This document shows positions 22,741-34,686 of a stretch of 64,000 bases of DNA, piece after piece. The notes beneath the pieces are model-generated. The model did not search any database. It saw nothing but the letters and a program-made list of their open reading frames with translations, and was not told the DNA's origin. The DNA lies in assembly GCF_910592395.1 (NCBI RefSeq), contig NC_088308.1:22831501-22895500 (forward strand), written 5' to 3'. This DNA comes from Lineus longissimus (lineage: Eukaryota; Nemertea; Pilidiophora; Heteronemertea; Lineidae). The first letter of the stretch is position 1. Every line of letters begins with the position of its first letter. A program made the translations under genes and the position numbers.

Positions 22741-25700
22741 GAAACCCCTCTCGAGCCATGAAAATGATCAAACTTTGATTACCTCTACTTCTTGAAGTCA
22801 CATGTCAGATAATGACCCTTCACTGTAGGAACCCAGGTGAGCGCATGGACCATTTCCTGCAGTGTTGGAGGTATTCATTTGTAAGGTTAAGGTTTGAATA
22901 GTAACAAAAAACAACAACTTTATTGACATATGATTGCAGTCGCCTAAGGTATAGAATATTGCTCAAAAGTTCTTCTGTCAGGCCCTACACTCCCGGGGCA
23001 GTCCATTGCTTCAATTCATCCTAATTGGATCTCCTAAGGGACTGCCACAAATAGTGGGAATTCGTGCGGCTGGACGATTAGCCAATGGGCATTGCTGTAA
23101 CGAAACTGTAAGGGCATTTTCTGTCACCGTCCGCTGCGTCTGGAGAGTATCACACCCGGCCCTGGCTCCACTCATTGTTTTGAGGGCAGTTGGCTTGAAA
23201 ATGATGAATCACCCTGAGTATGAAATCAACTGGCTACTTCATGTACTTCTGTTATGAGTCAGAGTGCAAGACGATCATTACCAGGTCAATCAATATGGTT
23301 TGGACCACACAGCATCAAAATAACTTATAATCTGTTGGCTGATACTGATGTATTCTCAGTATAAGCAACCAGATTTCTGATATTGGCTCATTTGATGATA
23401 TTGGGGAAAGAAGAGCAGCTCATTGGTGATGTAACATGGAACATTTGAATGCCCCTCTCCCCCCTCTTACCAACTGTAATTAATTTTAGGGCAACTCTCT
23501 GAGTAACCCATGCATTGGGCTGAGACTGCATACAATTCCCAAATCATCAAATCTAGTCATAAGTTTTGCGTTAGCCTTCATGTTACGTTTAAAATATTGA
23601 CCCGAGAAAGGCAATTTTTCACAGTATGGTAACGAAATGGATGTCAATAAAGTTGGTGCTTTATCATTTCTGTACTAATCTTAACCTCACTATTGTTGAA
23701 ACTAATGCGTTCCAGTGCATCATATATTTTGCTGATGATGGTGTCCACCCACAAATATAATATTATGTTATGTTTCTTTTCAGGAGATGAGCCATCCCAC
23801 AGAAGGGAGGAGGATGTTGCTGAGCCAGCGCATCTCTACCATGCTCCCGTCGCCGTCAAGGAGGTTGGATTTTTGTCACCGTAGGCCTTACCCTTTTATT
23901 GCAATATCTGATTGAATGGTGATTTGATAAAAATCCTGATATTTTATTTTCCAATTGCTAGAGGGCAATTTTTTGCCTTCTTTCGGCCAATGACAAACTC
24001 TTGCCATGGCTCAAAACTGTACACATTTAAAGATGAGTTTAAAAATGGGGGCGGGTGTAATAAGGTAACCAGGGGAACCAGGGCATGTCACAAGCCAAGA
24101 TATTATTTTCAAGCAAGATTATTGAGAAAAATCAAAATGTGGAGGGGATGTTCTGGCTAACAGGACAGCCAACAGAGTAAGTTGGTACCCAAACAAAACA
24201 TTCGCAATAGCCTTGGGTACAGTGGGACCCTACCGGCTGCTTCAGATTTGTTTCAACCAAAAAAAGATCTTTCTGCTTAAAAAATCACCGAATTCATCAG
24301 ATATTATTTTTGATTATGTCCATCACATGAGACATGGGGTTCACATGACATTCGCTTTGCTCTAACCCCAGGCAAAGCAAATGAACATGTGTGTCTTGAT
24401 GGAACTGTAGGCCTTTTTACTGTTTCTTGATCTCCTCAGTACCACAGAATCCACCGGCATTTAAACACCACCTGGGCCCAGGCGCCAAAGATCCTTCCTA
24501 TCATTGGCTGGCTCAGTTGCTCAGTGTCTTTACCTTCATACTTGAGACAACTGACCAACAACACAAATCTAGTGAATTTTTCTTATTTCCTTGTCACTTT
24601 TTAATCAATACCCGTGAACAAAAAATTCACGAGATGCAAAACATCTCTTCATCAATTAAACTGATATTTGATAAGCTTTGTCAATAAAACTATTGTTTCA
24701 TTGAAACTTATCAGAATAAGACTGGTTCTTGATCCTACCTTTAGCGGTCTCACAGGAAAGAATCTTAGTCTTTTTCTTTGTTTTGATTCAAGAAGGCTTT
24801 CATTGCAAGAGCATAATTGTCATGTTCTGCAGGCTACGTATGAAAGATATCACTTTGCCCCATCAAGAACATTTTTATTGGACTTGGTACTGAATGATTA
24901 AAGAAAAGTGTAACGTCAATTGTAAGACGTTTTATGTTGTCATTTTTGTAATTAAATTTGTAGTGCATGTAAATCTTGTAAGTAAAATAAAAGAGATCTA
25001 AGACTCAACTTGCAAAAAACCTGGCAGACCAACATCCAGTCTTGCTAGGTCAAGCTACCTCTTTTGTCATGCAAATACATGTCACCTCTGCTCCTTTTGT
25101 CATGCTAATTGGCAGCCTCTGTCCAGTTCCTGGCCATGAGAAATGTGGTTCTTTTGTTATTCAAATTGGGCCCTTAACCTTTTTGAGAGCAGTGACCTAC
25201 ATGTAACCTATTGTTCGCTGAATATGGCTCAACTTAAGTCATACACAATAGGTTTTAATACATTTACAATAGCTAAAATGTGTATAGAATGTATACTAAC
25301 ATGATGAATGCATGCAGAGGTTGGAATTGTTGAGTCATCTATTATAAGATCTCTATTCAGCAGTGTCTTTTTTGGACATTTTAAAGGAGGAGAACATGTG
25401 TGATAGTACAATTATCTCAATGTCTCGTCCTTTAATGGGCATTGGAGTGGCACATTGACTATAATGTACATGTATGAAGTCATTATGGTCATAAGCGCTG
25501 TGCCTGTCACCTGTGTGATGGAGTTGACGACTCCCTCCAATTGCGTAGGTTTTCTCCCGTTGAAACGGTTTTCCTCCTACACTGACTTTCCAAGTTGCCA
25601 TGTGAGGATAATTCTTGGAATATGCGACAATAAATAATTTTCAAAAGAAAATAATTTAAATTTGCTTTTCTTCTTTACTAGCCTGGTGGTGCTCCGACAC

Positions 25701-25765
25701 TTCAACTAGTATTGTTTTAAATATTGTCATGCATTTAAACCAACAAACTGGTGCCCCAATGATGA
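22741..25765. other. Gene-poor spacer
   Basis: I find no continuous gene. An acceptor-like site at 23783 opens a short frame (GDEPSHRREEDVAEPAHLYH) with no clear donor. Nothing else recognisable. Confidence 0.35.
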
Positions 25766-25769
25766 GATG

Positions 25770-26015
25770 TTCAGCATGTGATACATTGAATGGGTTATCA
25801 CCTGTATGAATCCAAATCTATCGGATGACCACAGTCATTGTATGGTTTACATTGAAATCACATTGAATGGTTTACGATTCATTTGTATGAATCCATATTT
25901 CTCAGATCACAAATAACTTTCACATTGAATGGTTTTTCACCAGTATGACTTTGAATTCATATCACCAAGTTCAGATGGCGACAATCGTTTGAGTTCACAT
26001 TGAATGGTTTATCTC
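25770..26015 (-). pseudogene. Degenerate C2H2 zinc-finger array fragment
   Basis: Read on the minus strand, four copies of a zinc-finger linker-like sequence occur near 25784, 25862, 25924 and 25998. The best (about 25922-25950) reads HTGEKPFNV, the next HTGDKPFN. C2H2 fingers repeat every 84 bases with an HTGEKPF linker. Here the spacing is 60-80 bases, frames shift between copies and stops intervene, so the array has decayed. It may be a remnant of a KRAB-less C2H2 gene or a retrocopy. Confidence 0.55.
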
Positions 26016-26455
26016 GTCAAGATGCTACAGGTCCTGAGAAGCAATAAACAATCGAAGACATTTGTGAAGGACTCTATGATTTGAGGGACTATCTTTCACT
26101 TTACAGTACCACCCATGCACTATGTACACAATGTCTAGCTGATCATCAGTGGCAGGATCTAGGGGTCATTGCGGACGGGTATGCTATGAACAGACGTCTG
26201 TACAGATGGGGGATCATCTCATACAGCATACTTGATTACATAGTAAATAGTGTTATGTTTTTAAAAATACTTTTTCTTTATTTCTTACCACCGTCTGTCA
26301 TACATGTATATTTTGAATAAATCTTATTTAGCTTTGTGATGAACCCTATGTCATAGATGCTGGAGCATCGGTAAGACTTCACCTTGACAATTTCTGTTTA
26401 TTTCTTTGCGCCAACCATCTAATAATATAATAAGTAATAATATAATAAATAATAA

Positions 26456-26514
26456 GTTGACTGTGCTTAAGAGAGACTGGGATCATGCCTAGTCTCTCTT
26501 AAAGCACAGTCAAC
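26456..26514. repeat. Near-perfect 59-nt hairpin
   Basis: Arm 26456-26478 pairs with 26491-26514 with a single one-base bulge and a 12-base loop (GGGATCATGCCT). Ends read GTTGACTGTGCTT and AAGCACAGTCAAC. It could be an inverted-repeat transposon relic or a small hairpin RNA. No other copy is seen in the window. Confidence 0.7.
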
Positions 26515-27082
26515 AGACACCACTATACCCCCTCACACTCAGAAACCACAAACACCCACCCCTCCCTGCTACCTTAATACTTCTGGGTTGCTCCAGAGCA
26601 TGCTGTGTAACCGATTCCATCCCCGACCCATCATTTAACCACGCAAGGACTCCATTGAGAGGGCAGTCGAAACGTCTTCTGTCCGGTTTTACAGCTATAA
26701 ATTGTTCTATAATTTTGTCTGGAGATGGCGCTGCAGTAGTTGCCACTTCTGATTGGTTAAACGTTTTTAGAAGTGGTTCTGCGTAGAGCATGGAGGGGGT
26801 CAAAGTCTTGGGTCTGAGTGAAAGGTTTTGTCATTTTCTGTTGTCCTGTCAAAAGTGAAAGTCCTTGAAATTCTAACCAACATTATTAGCTGAAAGTGCT
26901 CAGATTATGGTGAATTAAAATGTAAATAAGTGCCTTCAAAGTTAGGTTTTCCCTTGGTCGGTGTTTTGGACTGAGCCGGCAGGCTGTGGTCTGGATCATA
27001 GGCCTAGGCTTTATAGCATGATAGACCTATACTCGTATCATAATGTGCATCAGTATCATGTTCAGCATTGATTGCATGTGCA

Positions 27083-27725
27083 TCAGCATCCCCCCCTCCG
27101 ATCAATTCCCCCCCCCCCCCCCAACAACTCCCCTCTAGGCAATTGAATTACCCCCCAGTCAAATTGCCCCGTCCCCGTGAAATTGCCCCCGCCCAGTATT
27201 GTAAAAATTGCCCTCGTTGCCTTAGAAAAATTTCATGAGATCATGGTAGTGAAAAATCGGTTTCTCCACAATGATTCCAGGAATTTTGAGTTTCACGGAA
27301 TCCATCATACATAACATTGTTTCGGAACGAGTTTACAATCCCCGATCACACCCCAAAAAAAGGTCATCGGTTGACTAACGAAGCACCACTGTTCAATTGA
27401 TTTATCTTTGAATGCGATCAAACTACGTCATTTCCGATCGGGGATTGTAAATTTTAACCACTGTTTCAAGATCCCTGCAGTAATAGCCTGATACTGATAG
27501 ATAGACAGTTTTACCAGCCATTTCGAAAAATGGAGTTCACTATGACTGGAAGGGGTGGTCGAAAGTTACTCCAAGATGGATTTTCATACGTTACGCAGAA
27601 GTCCTTGGCAGGATGGAGGGAGTCCTGGGAGTGCGAATTTTACAGGGGGGCAATTTTACCGGGGGGGGCTATTTTACTGGGGGGCAATTGACCGGGGGGG
27701 GGGAATTGTCCTAGAGGCCCCTTTT
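27083..27725. mobile_element. Inverted-repeat element with C/G tracts
   Basis: The left side carries CTCTAGGCAATTG, C-tracts and CAAATTGCCCC blocks at 27083-27215. The right side carries the complement: GGGGGGCAATTTTAC blocks and CAATTG...CCTAGAG at about 27625-27718. The arms are imperfect. The interior holds the MITE at 27327-27459. Confidence 0.6.
27327..27459 (-). mobile_element. MITE copy 1 (ends with GATCGGGGATTGTAAA inverted repeats)
   Basis: Starts ACGAGTTTACAATCCCCGATC and ends GATCGGGGATTGTAAATTTTAACC, with a terminal inverted repeat of about 16 bases. It matches 46525-46665 end to end in opposite orientation. Flanking 11-mers (27316-27326 and 27460-27470) agree at 7 of 11 positions, a possible decayed target duplication. 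Confidence 0.82.
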
Positions 27726-27798
27726 CATATATAAATGGTGCCGTTTTGTCGTCTTTTCAGGTTTACTGTACTACTTTGATTGATGACCGCAACTAAAG

Positions 27799-30700
27799 AT
27801 GTCTCAACGCAGTGTGCGGCAGGATAGGATGAGACAGTCAAAGGACTTAGGTAACAATGTTTAATTCACTTTAAAAATTTGTAATTAAGGAACTGATATA
27901 CAGAACTTGAGGTTGGTCTCACCGCACCAATGCAAGGAAGGAACTAGAATATAGGCCAAAACCATGGCCCCTGCAAGTGCAATAAGCACTGTAAATTGTG
28001 CTATAAAACTAACAGCCACCAAGCTGTTTTAGAATTGAATCGGAGCTTCTTTTCATATTCGAATTTTAAGAGAAAGAAGAACAAACTCCTGTGTTCAAAT
28101 TTCAATTATTTTTCAGACTCCAATGTCATCCGGGAGTTGTCACCAGGTTCCATGGAAGAGATTGAGATTCTCGAGGCTTTCTACAAAACATTCTTAGATA
28201 TTGAAAAGCAGAGGCCAATCCATGACATTTCGATTTCAGCAGTGAAAAATCCTGAGCTTGAGCGACAATTCATTAAGAAGAGAAATGAAATGTATTTAAA
28301 GGTAGGCATAATGTGAACAGTGACAGACCTCTTTCCTCAACATGCAAAAACTACACCATTCTTTGTATGACTGAGACAACCTGTATGGTAAATGCATTGC
28401 TCCCCGAAATTATTGTGCCCCCGTCACTGTGCGCCTGCCAACATCATATACTCTTTCAAACTTTTTCAGGGGTGCACTGATGATGAGTTAAAAGAACAAT
28501 TTGTCTTCAACCTAACCAAAGTACATGTTGCAAAACAGATAGCAAGATATGGTCTATTTTGTAAGAGGAAGGCAAGGAATTCAATTGGAGATGGTGCGTA
28601 TGGTGTCATCCTGTCGATGCACGCTGACGTTGCTTTGGAGTGGGGGGCTTGTTATGGCTATAAGCCACCTCTTGCTGTCGTCGTTTACAAGGTAAGAAAT
28701 TTGTCTCCCACTGTCCAACTTAGGAGTTCGACTTAAGCTGTGGTCCTGTTTCCCGAGACCACCTGACTTGGGGGTGGACAACTTTTTTCAGTAATAAAGT
28801 TGCCCTACCGACAACCAGATATTTCACTTTTTTCTGCAAAAAATATGTTGTGGGACAAGTGGTTTTTGAAGAAGAATGGCCAGCTCTTCTAAGAAGGTTG
28901 CCCAATTGTCAACTTGTCCTGAAGCAATGAAATTGACCACGATAACTGATGATTATGACACTAAAAAAAACCGTGCAATCTGTTCGATTGAATTCAGTAG
29001 TTTATGGGATAGTATACAGAAGTGTGATTGCAATTCTAGAAAGTTTTGTCAAAGGTGAATATTGATCCCTGACTTAAAAACATTTTCCTATGGTAAAAAT
29101 TGTCTGATTTTTCATTCTCTTGCAGGTTATACATGGTCGTGTGAGGACTGTGCAGGAACAGGTCAACCCAAATGCTAGGCCGCTTCCTCCCACCTCGGAT
29201 TACACCAGTCATATGGCGAAGATAAAACCTACACCAAGTATGGTTTTGACGAACAGAGTCGACAGATCATATGTAAGGGAACTGATGTCTTTTTTGGATA
29301 TGTGTCCAGTGCATCCAGCGGGGGAAGGATCCTATCTAGAAATCACTCGGTCTTTGCACTATGTACCGAAAGCATGCCGTAATTGGTGTTTGGATGGATG
29401 AAAAGGTTTGAAAAATCAGTCAGCTCATAGGAATAAGTTGTTTTGAACAAAAAATACGAATCTTTTGGGCATTTGTAGTCTCATGGAGGATCATTTTGAT
29501 AACCACATGTCATGTCATATCCTCATGCGTGTTGAAGATGAAACTATAACAGAAGAAGTATGTGTATATACTAGGCAAGATCCTCAGTTTAGGTAAGGTG
29601 ATATCTGTTGCCGTCCGTTTTTATTTCTTTTTTGTCTTTTCAGGTTTATATTTATGATTATGATACCTTCAACAATTTAAAGGTGAGACCTCGACAGGTT
29701 CTGCCGTATGCTATCATCAACATCAAAACCGACCTGTTGAAATTCTTTGGGCTTCAAGTTCAGTCCTCAATTCCAAAAGTCTTAGTGTCTAGGAGTGATA
29801 GCCAGAGAGATTGGTCCCCTAATCAACGCATCAATAATAGGGACAGGTCACCAATACCAAGACCCGGAAAAGATCAGAGAGACTGGTCACCAGGCCCACG
29901 AACAGTAACTGTAGAACCCCGACTGGATAGAAGAGTGGTTGATTTGTCGGCCTGGCAGAAGGGGTCAGCACAAGAGAACAGAGGGCACCGCTCCCAGTCC
30001 AGATCATCGAGTTCAAGATGGGGTGAAGATCGTTCAAAAACATCGCTTGAAAGAATTTCATCCAGTAGATGTAAGAATTTTTTTCTTCATGTGTGATTTT
30101 ATATGATTTTTATTTGAGTGTTTATACTCTTTCCTATCATATATACTAAAGTATACAATCGGACACCAGATGTATGAAGTAGTGTCAGTCGGAAACTCTC
30201 AAGTTAGAGTGCTGGTTGAGGAGCTAATCATACATGTAATTCTACTTAATGGCTTCAGGATAGACCGGGTTTGGAGTCAGATTATACCATGTATGGTTGT
30301 TGATATTGCACTATGAAAATTACCAACTTTAGCTCTCTTTCACTCATTCTCATTCAAGGCAGAGACGGATCTTCCAGTAGGTCAAGGGACCACTCACCAA
30401 CTCAGCATGGAAGGGGCGGGTCTGAGGAGTCTGTCAGAAGGAAGAAAAATTATGAGAGCGGGGAATGTACAGATACTGATGGTGTACCAGAACAAGATGA
30501 CGTCATGCAAAGAATTGTAAAAGATGATGGCAAAATTATTCTCAAGGTGGCTTGTAGTCATGATGCAAGTACAAGTAGGCTGGAGAGAAGAGAGCAAAGC
30601 AGATCTCGACCGAGGCATAGATCAAGGGATAGATCTAAACATCATTCTAACACAAGGAAAAGAAGCTATTCAAGGCATTCGCGAAGGTCAAGGTCAAAGG

Positions 30701-33700
30701 AGAAGAATAGGGAAAAAAGTTGGACAAGGTCACGTGACAAAATAGCTGCAGAAGATATCGATCAAAATAATAATCAGTTTAGGTTTGAAGAGGAAGAAAT
30801 CCTAAATAGGGAATTGTGTGACATTGATGTTGAACGTAGTGTTTCCACAACACCAACTGCAGGTTTGGAATTTGAAGGTTCGAGTAGCAGAAATAACTCG
30901 GGGAGGAAATTGGCCTCAGGTAGTGCGCATAAGGCAGGAGATTTCCGCGATTTGAGAGAAATGTTGTCTGGCCCACCCCAAGGCGTACCAGACCTCCGGG
31001 AGAAATTGACAATTTCTGACTTGAGACACAGGTTATCATCCGTCCCTGTGCCTGATTTGCGAGACAAGATATGTACTGCACCTCTGCCTGATTTGAGGGA
31101 GACATTAGTTGGGAACACCCTCCCAGATTTGAGAGAGTCGTTGGCTATCAAAAGGAAATTCCAGCCAGGGGATAGGAGGTTTGTTGGTACATGTGTCTCA
31201 CCTCGAGAGGTACAGGACCCTAGGGACCCTGTGATGTATGAAGACATCGAGACATTCACGGCTGCAGTGCAGCAAAAGGAAGAACCACAAATCTGGAAAC
31301 AAAAGATCCAAACGGAACTAAAATTGGAAGGTGATGTCAAGAAGGAATCACAAATAGATTACTCCTTCCACGATAAGAGTGTTACTTCCCAGTATGATAG
31401 TGAAGTTGCACTTTCTGATCTGCCTGAAATTTCTGATGTGGAGGTGAAATTTGAGGATGAAGGGCTAACAACTGTTAATGACACTGATGATGAGTCTGTG
31501 GATGACACTGATGATGGGTTTAGAACTGTGGATGATACTGATGCAAGTGATAAATTGGTCATCAATGAATCACCATTTCAGAGTTCCACCGAGAGGACAT
31601 CCGAATGGAACACAGCAAGGGTGGCCGAATCACCACTACCAATTATACATATGAACAATGGAGCACTGACGCCATCTAAAAAAGGTGTGATAGTTTGTTC
31701 TCCATGTCCAATTACTGAACAGAAAGTTTTTGCTCCGTCCGAGGAAAATTGGGCAAGCAATTCTCCTCTGCCACAGAAATTAGAGGACACCTTCTCTACA
31801 CCGAAGAGGTTCATGGTTACCGATTTTATGTCGCCTCGGAGTCCAGGAACACCAGATACATGTATACCTGAGTTCAGGTCACTTTCATCTCGGTTTGGTT
31901 CCTTGAAGTCGTGCAGCAAGGATAGCGGTTCTGATCAGGAAAAGATTACAAAAGCGAGCCTGCTGGATTCCCCTTCGGCAATGAACCTTGACAGCAGTTT
32001 TTCTGTTGTTGAGAATCTCCGGAAAATACGTGTCTCTGTTGAGGAGAGTCTAAGTAGGTCCCATCCACCATTAGTTGGACTTGATAGGGTGGATGGAGAG
32101 ATTAAATTGGCTACAGTTCAGCCTATGGAAACTTCCTCCGAGACTCAGATTGGTAAAATCAGGAAACGAAAATTAGATGAGAAAATCAGCGTAGTTTATA
32201 ATTCGAATGACACTTTAGACAAGGGTGTTGATGCTCCTAAAATCAGAAAATTAGATGTTGGAGTCTCAGGTTGTCGTGTGGAGGACAATCCTGGTGTTGA
32301 TGGGAAACTGAGAATTGAGAAAATCAGTGTGGACTGCAATGGTAATGATATTTCAGGTGTAAACTCCTCTGAAGTGAAACCGTTCGACGTGGAAGGTTTA
32401 ACTACTGTTATGAATGACAATCCAGAATGTTCCAGTTCAAGTTCAAGTAGTGCTACAAGCGATCCTTCTAGCGTGACAACAGAATTCATAATTGAAGCGC
32501 TCCTCGAACAAAAGAAACTTGCAGAGACAGACCAGGACAGGGAAGCTGTTGAAAATGCAGTAAATATCCTCATGCAGAACTTGAATGCGGTGGAGCATGC
32601 TATAAAAGCTGAGCTAGTCAGCAAAATGGGTGGAGGTGCACTTGGAATGGAAGAGCAAAATTGGACCATCTCTAAAGCAAGGCCAGAGAGTCTGCTCAGG
32701 AATGATGCCTTCACCTCGGTCACATCTCTTGAAAGAGATAATACTGGGAGTGATTTATCTCAACTTGGTGAGGACTTTGATGTTAACCTTGACGAATTTG
32801 AGGAGTTGGATGATACTTTTTGTCAGGATGACTCGCCGTCACCTACAGCAAACCATGATGAAGAATCGGTTTGTGAAATTGGGCGCTTGCATGTCTCTCC
32901 CTCTGGCTCATCATTGGTAACATCGGCTGCCAATGTGTTGGTTGAACTGAGCAATGATTCAGCTCCCTCTGTTGACATCATTCCCACTATTGGTGTAGAA
33001 ATACAAAAACATGTGGACTTCATTTGTGAAAGTAAATCTCCCGAGAACTCGCAGAGAGTTTCTCAAACTGACTATTGGGATTTAGAAAAGACAAAGAGAT
33101 TCTCTTCTGTTGAAACTCTGTCTGTTCCTGCTTCCATTTGTGAAGATGAAAAAGAAAACTGCTGGGATAAGACTAATATGAATCTTGAGGACATGGATAT
33201 GGACAGTGGTTCTGATGATGATACTGGTATTGAATTCCCACCTCCCATGTCTTACAGTACCTCCACAGCCAGTAGGAATCTACCTCCCAACTATGTGGAA
33301 CATGACGAAATGTACTCGCCAATGCAGAGATTGGAAGGTATATACTCCAGCAACAATTATAAAGCGAGCGGTTGGCAAAGCAATAACGATAGTACGGGGA
33401 GAGGATTTGCCCCACCACGACACGCATCAAGGTATGATCAAACCAATAATGTACCCCGAAAAACAGTTCCACCATTTAAAAGAAATTATGGATTTGTGCA
33501 TACGGAAGGTAGTGCACCTCTAGCCAATTTAAGGAATTCGGACAAAGGTAGCAAAGTTGAGAGGGAAGAAGGACCAGGATCTTTATTTAGTAAGGGAATG
33601 AGATACGAGGATGCGATTATAGACACCCAGTCTGTGCCCAGGAACCGCAGAGAATCTGGCGATCAAAATGTCAGTTTGACTGCAGCAGGAACAGTTTACT

Positions 33701-34686
33701 CTGATAACAATACATTACAAAATAGGGATAGAGCCACTGCTGGTCAAAACACCTATCTCCAGCAATCCTGTTTGATGCAGGTACAGAACAGAACCCAATA
33801 CATTCCTTCAAATAGCCATCCAAGTGCTTCAGCTCCTGCAAGCATGATTAACCTCTTCTCCCATGCTCCCAGCGGTCAAGGCGCCAAGCAGGCCCAGCAC
33901 ATGCAGAATTCGCAACCGTACTTCTATAATGAACATGGATCACATGTTCCAACTTTGCATGGTTGTAATGCAATACTCAATGCTGCTTTAGATGCGACGA
34001 ACAGGCCTGTTACTGCAACACTGGCTTCTGTTGATCCAGCTACAAGTGATGGGGCAGAGTTCAGCCCTGACCAACCTAGTCCACCTCCTCCTCCAAAGCA
34101 GGCAGTTAAGGAAGAAGAAAGTTCTGATGAACTGATAATGAATATCAACACCAGTGGCTCATTCTTGAATTTGCATTTACCTCTGAAGTCCCCCGAGAAA
34201 ACATGGCCTGCCTTGAAGAGGGTAACTGTGGGTTCAAATTATCCAAGCACAGTAGCTCCTGCTCGACCGACATTCTATGATTACGGGGGTGTGAAGATGC
34301 AAATAAGATATGCAGAAGAGGTGACTGCAAATGTTAAAACTCATCCCGGTCTTGGTGTTGTAACACAGACCTTGACGACAGGACAAACCGTTCACGATAC
34401 AAAGAAGTATTTCGAGGAACGAAGGCGGGATAGAGAAGTTGGTTCAAAAAGTAGCCTTTTCCATGGGAGGACCCTTCTCAAAGGACAGGTGAGTGCAAGA
34501 AAGATCCCATTGGAGCCACTGTATCTCCAGCATCCATACAAGAAGAGTGGGAAACTTGAGCTGATACCGACGGACCCTCGACCTGCCTACTATTCTATGC
34601 TGAGACGAGAGAAGACCAAGGGACTAACCACAGAGCATCAAGGGACTGAAGCCGCAGGAATAGTCTCCCTGTTTGTACGACACTAG
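27799..34686 (+). CDS. TASOR/TEX15-family (DUF3715) protein, 1786 aa, 6 coding exons
   Basis: Exons 27799-27850 (ATG), 28117-28301, 28470-28691, 29126-29272, 29644-30070 and 30359-34686 (TAG), phase-continuous. Residues about 25-240 match the DUF3715 pseudo-PARP fold: KNPELERQFIKKRNEMYLKG, then FVFNLTKVHVAKQIARYGL, GDGAYGVILSMHADV, VVVYKVIHGRV, and VRPRQVLPYAIINIK. Family knowledge: in vertebrates TASOR scaffolds the HUSH silencing complex, and TEX15 acts in germline transposon silencing. A nuclear silencing role here is inference. The remainder is low-complexity: RDWSP repeats (about 275-310), an RS-rich stretch (about 413-472), six DLR motifs (about 540-606), acidic DD tracts and a conserved-looking basic C-terminus. 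The huge last exon recalls TEX15. A short uORF (27783-27827) overlaps the start out of frame. The exon 4/5 join (29272 to 29644) is the least certain; some residues of the domain look missing there. Confidence 0.8.

Noticed and set aside
29480-29593. Extra exon of the TASOR-like gene (frame LMEDHFDNHMSCHILMRVED)
   Set aside because: It has an open frame and a GTAAGG donor, but its exit phase would shift exon 5 out of the frame that encodes VRPRQVLPYAI. It needs transcript evidence.
30394-34330. Many open frames in other phases and on the minus strand of the 4.3-kb exon
   Set aside because: Shadows of the long plus-strand frame, whose composition and phase continuity with upstream exons identify it as coding.
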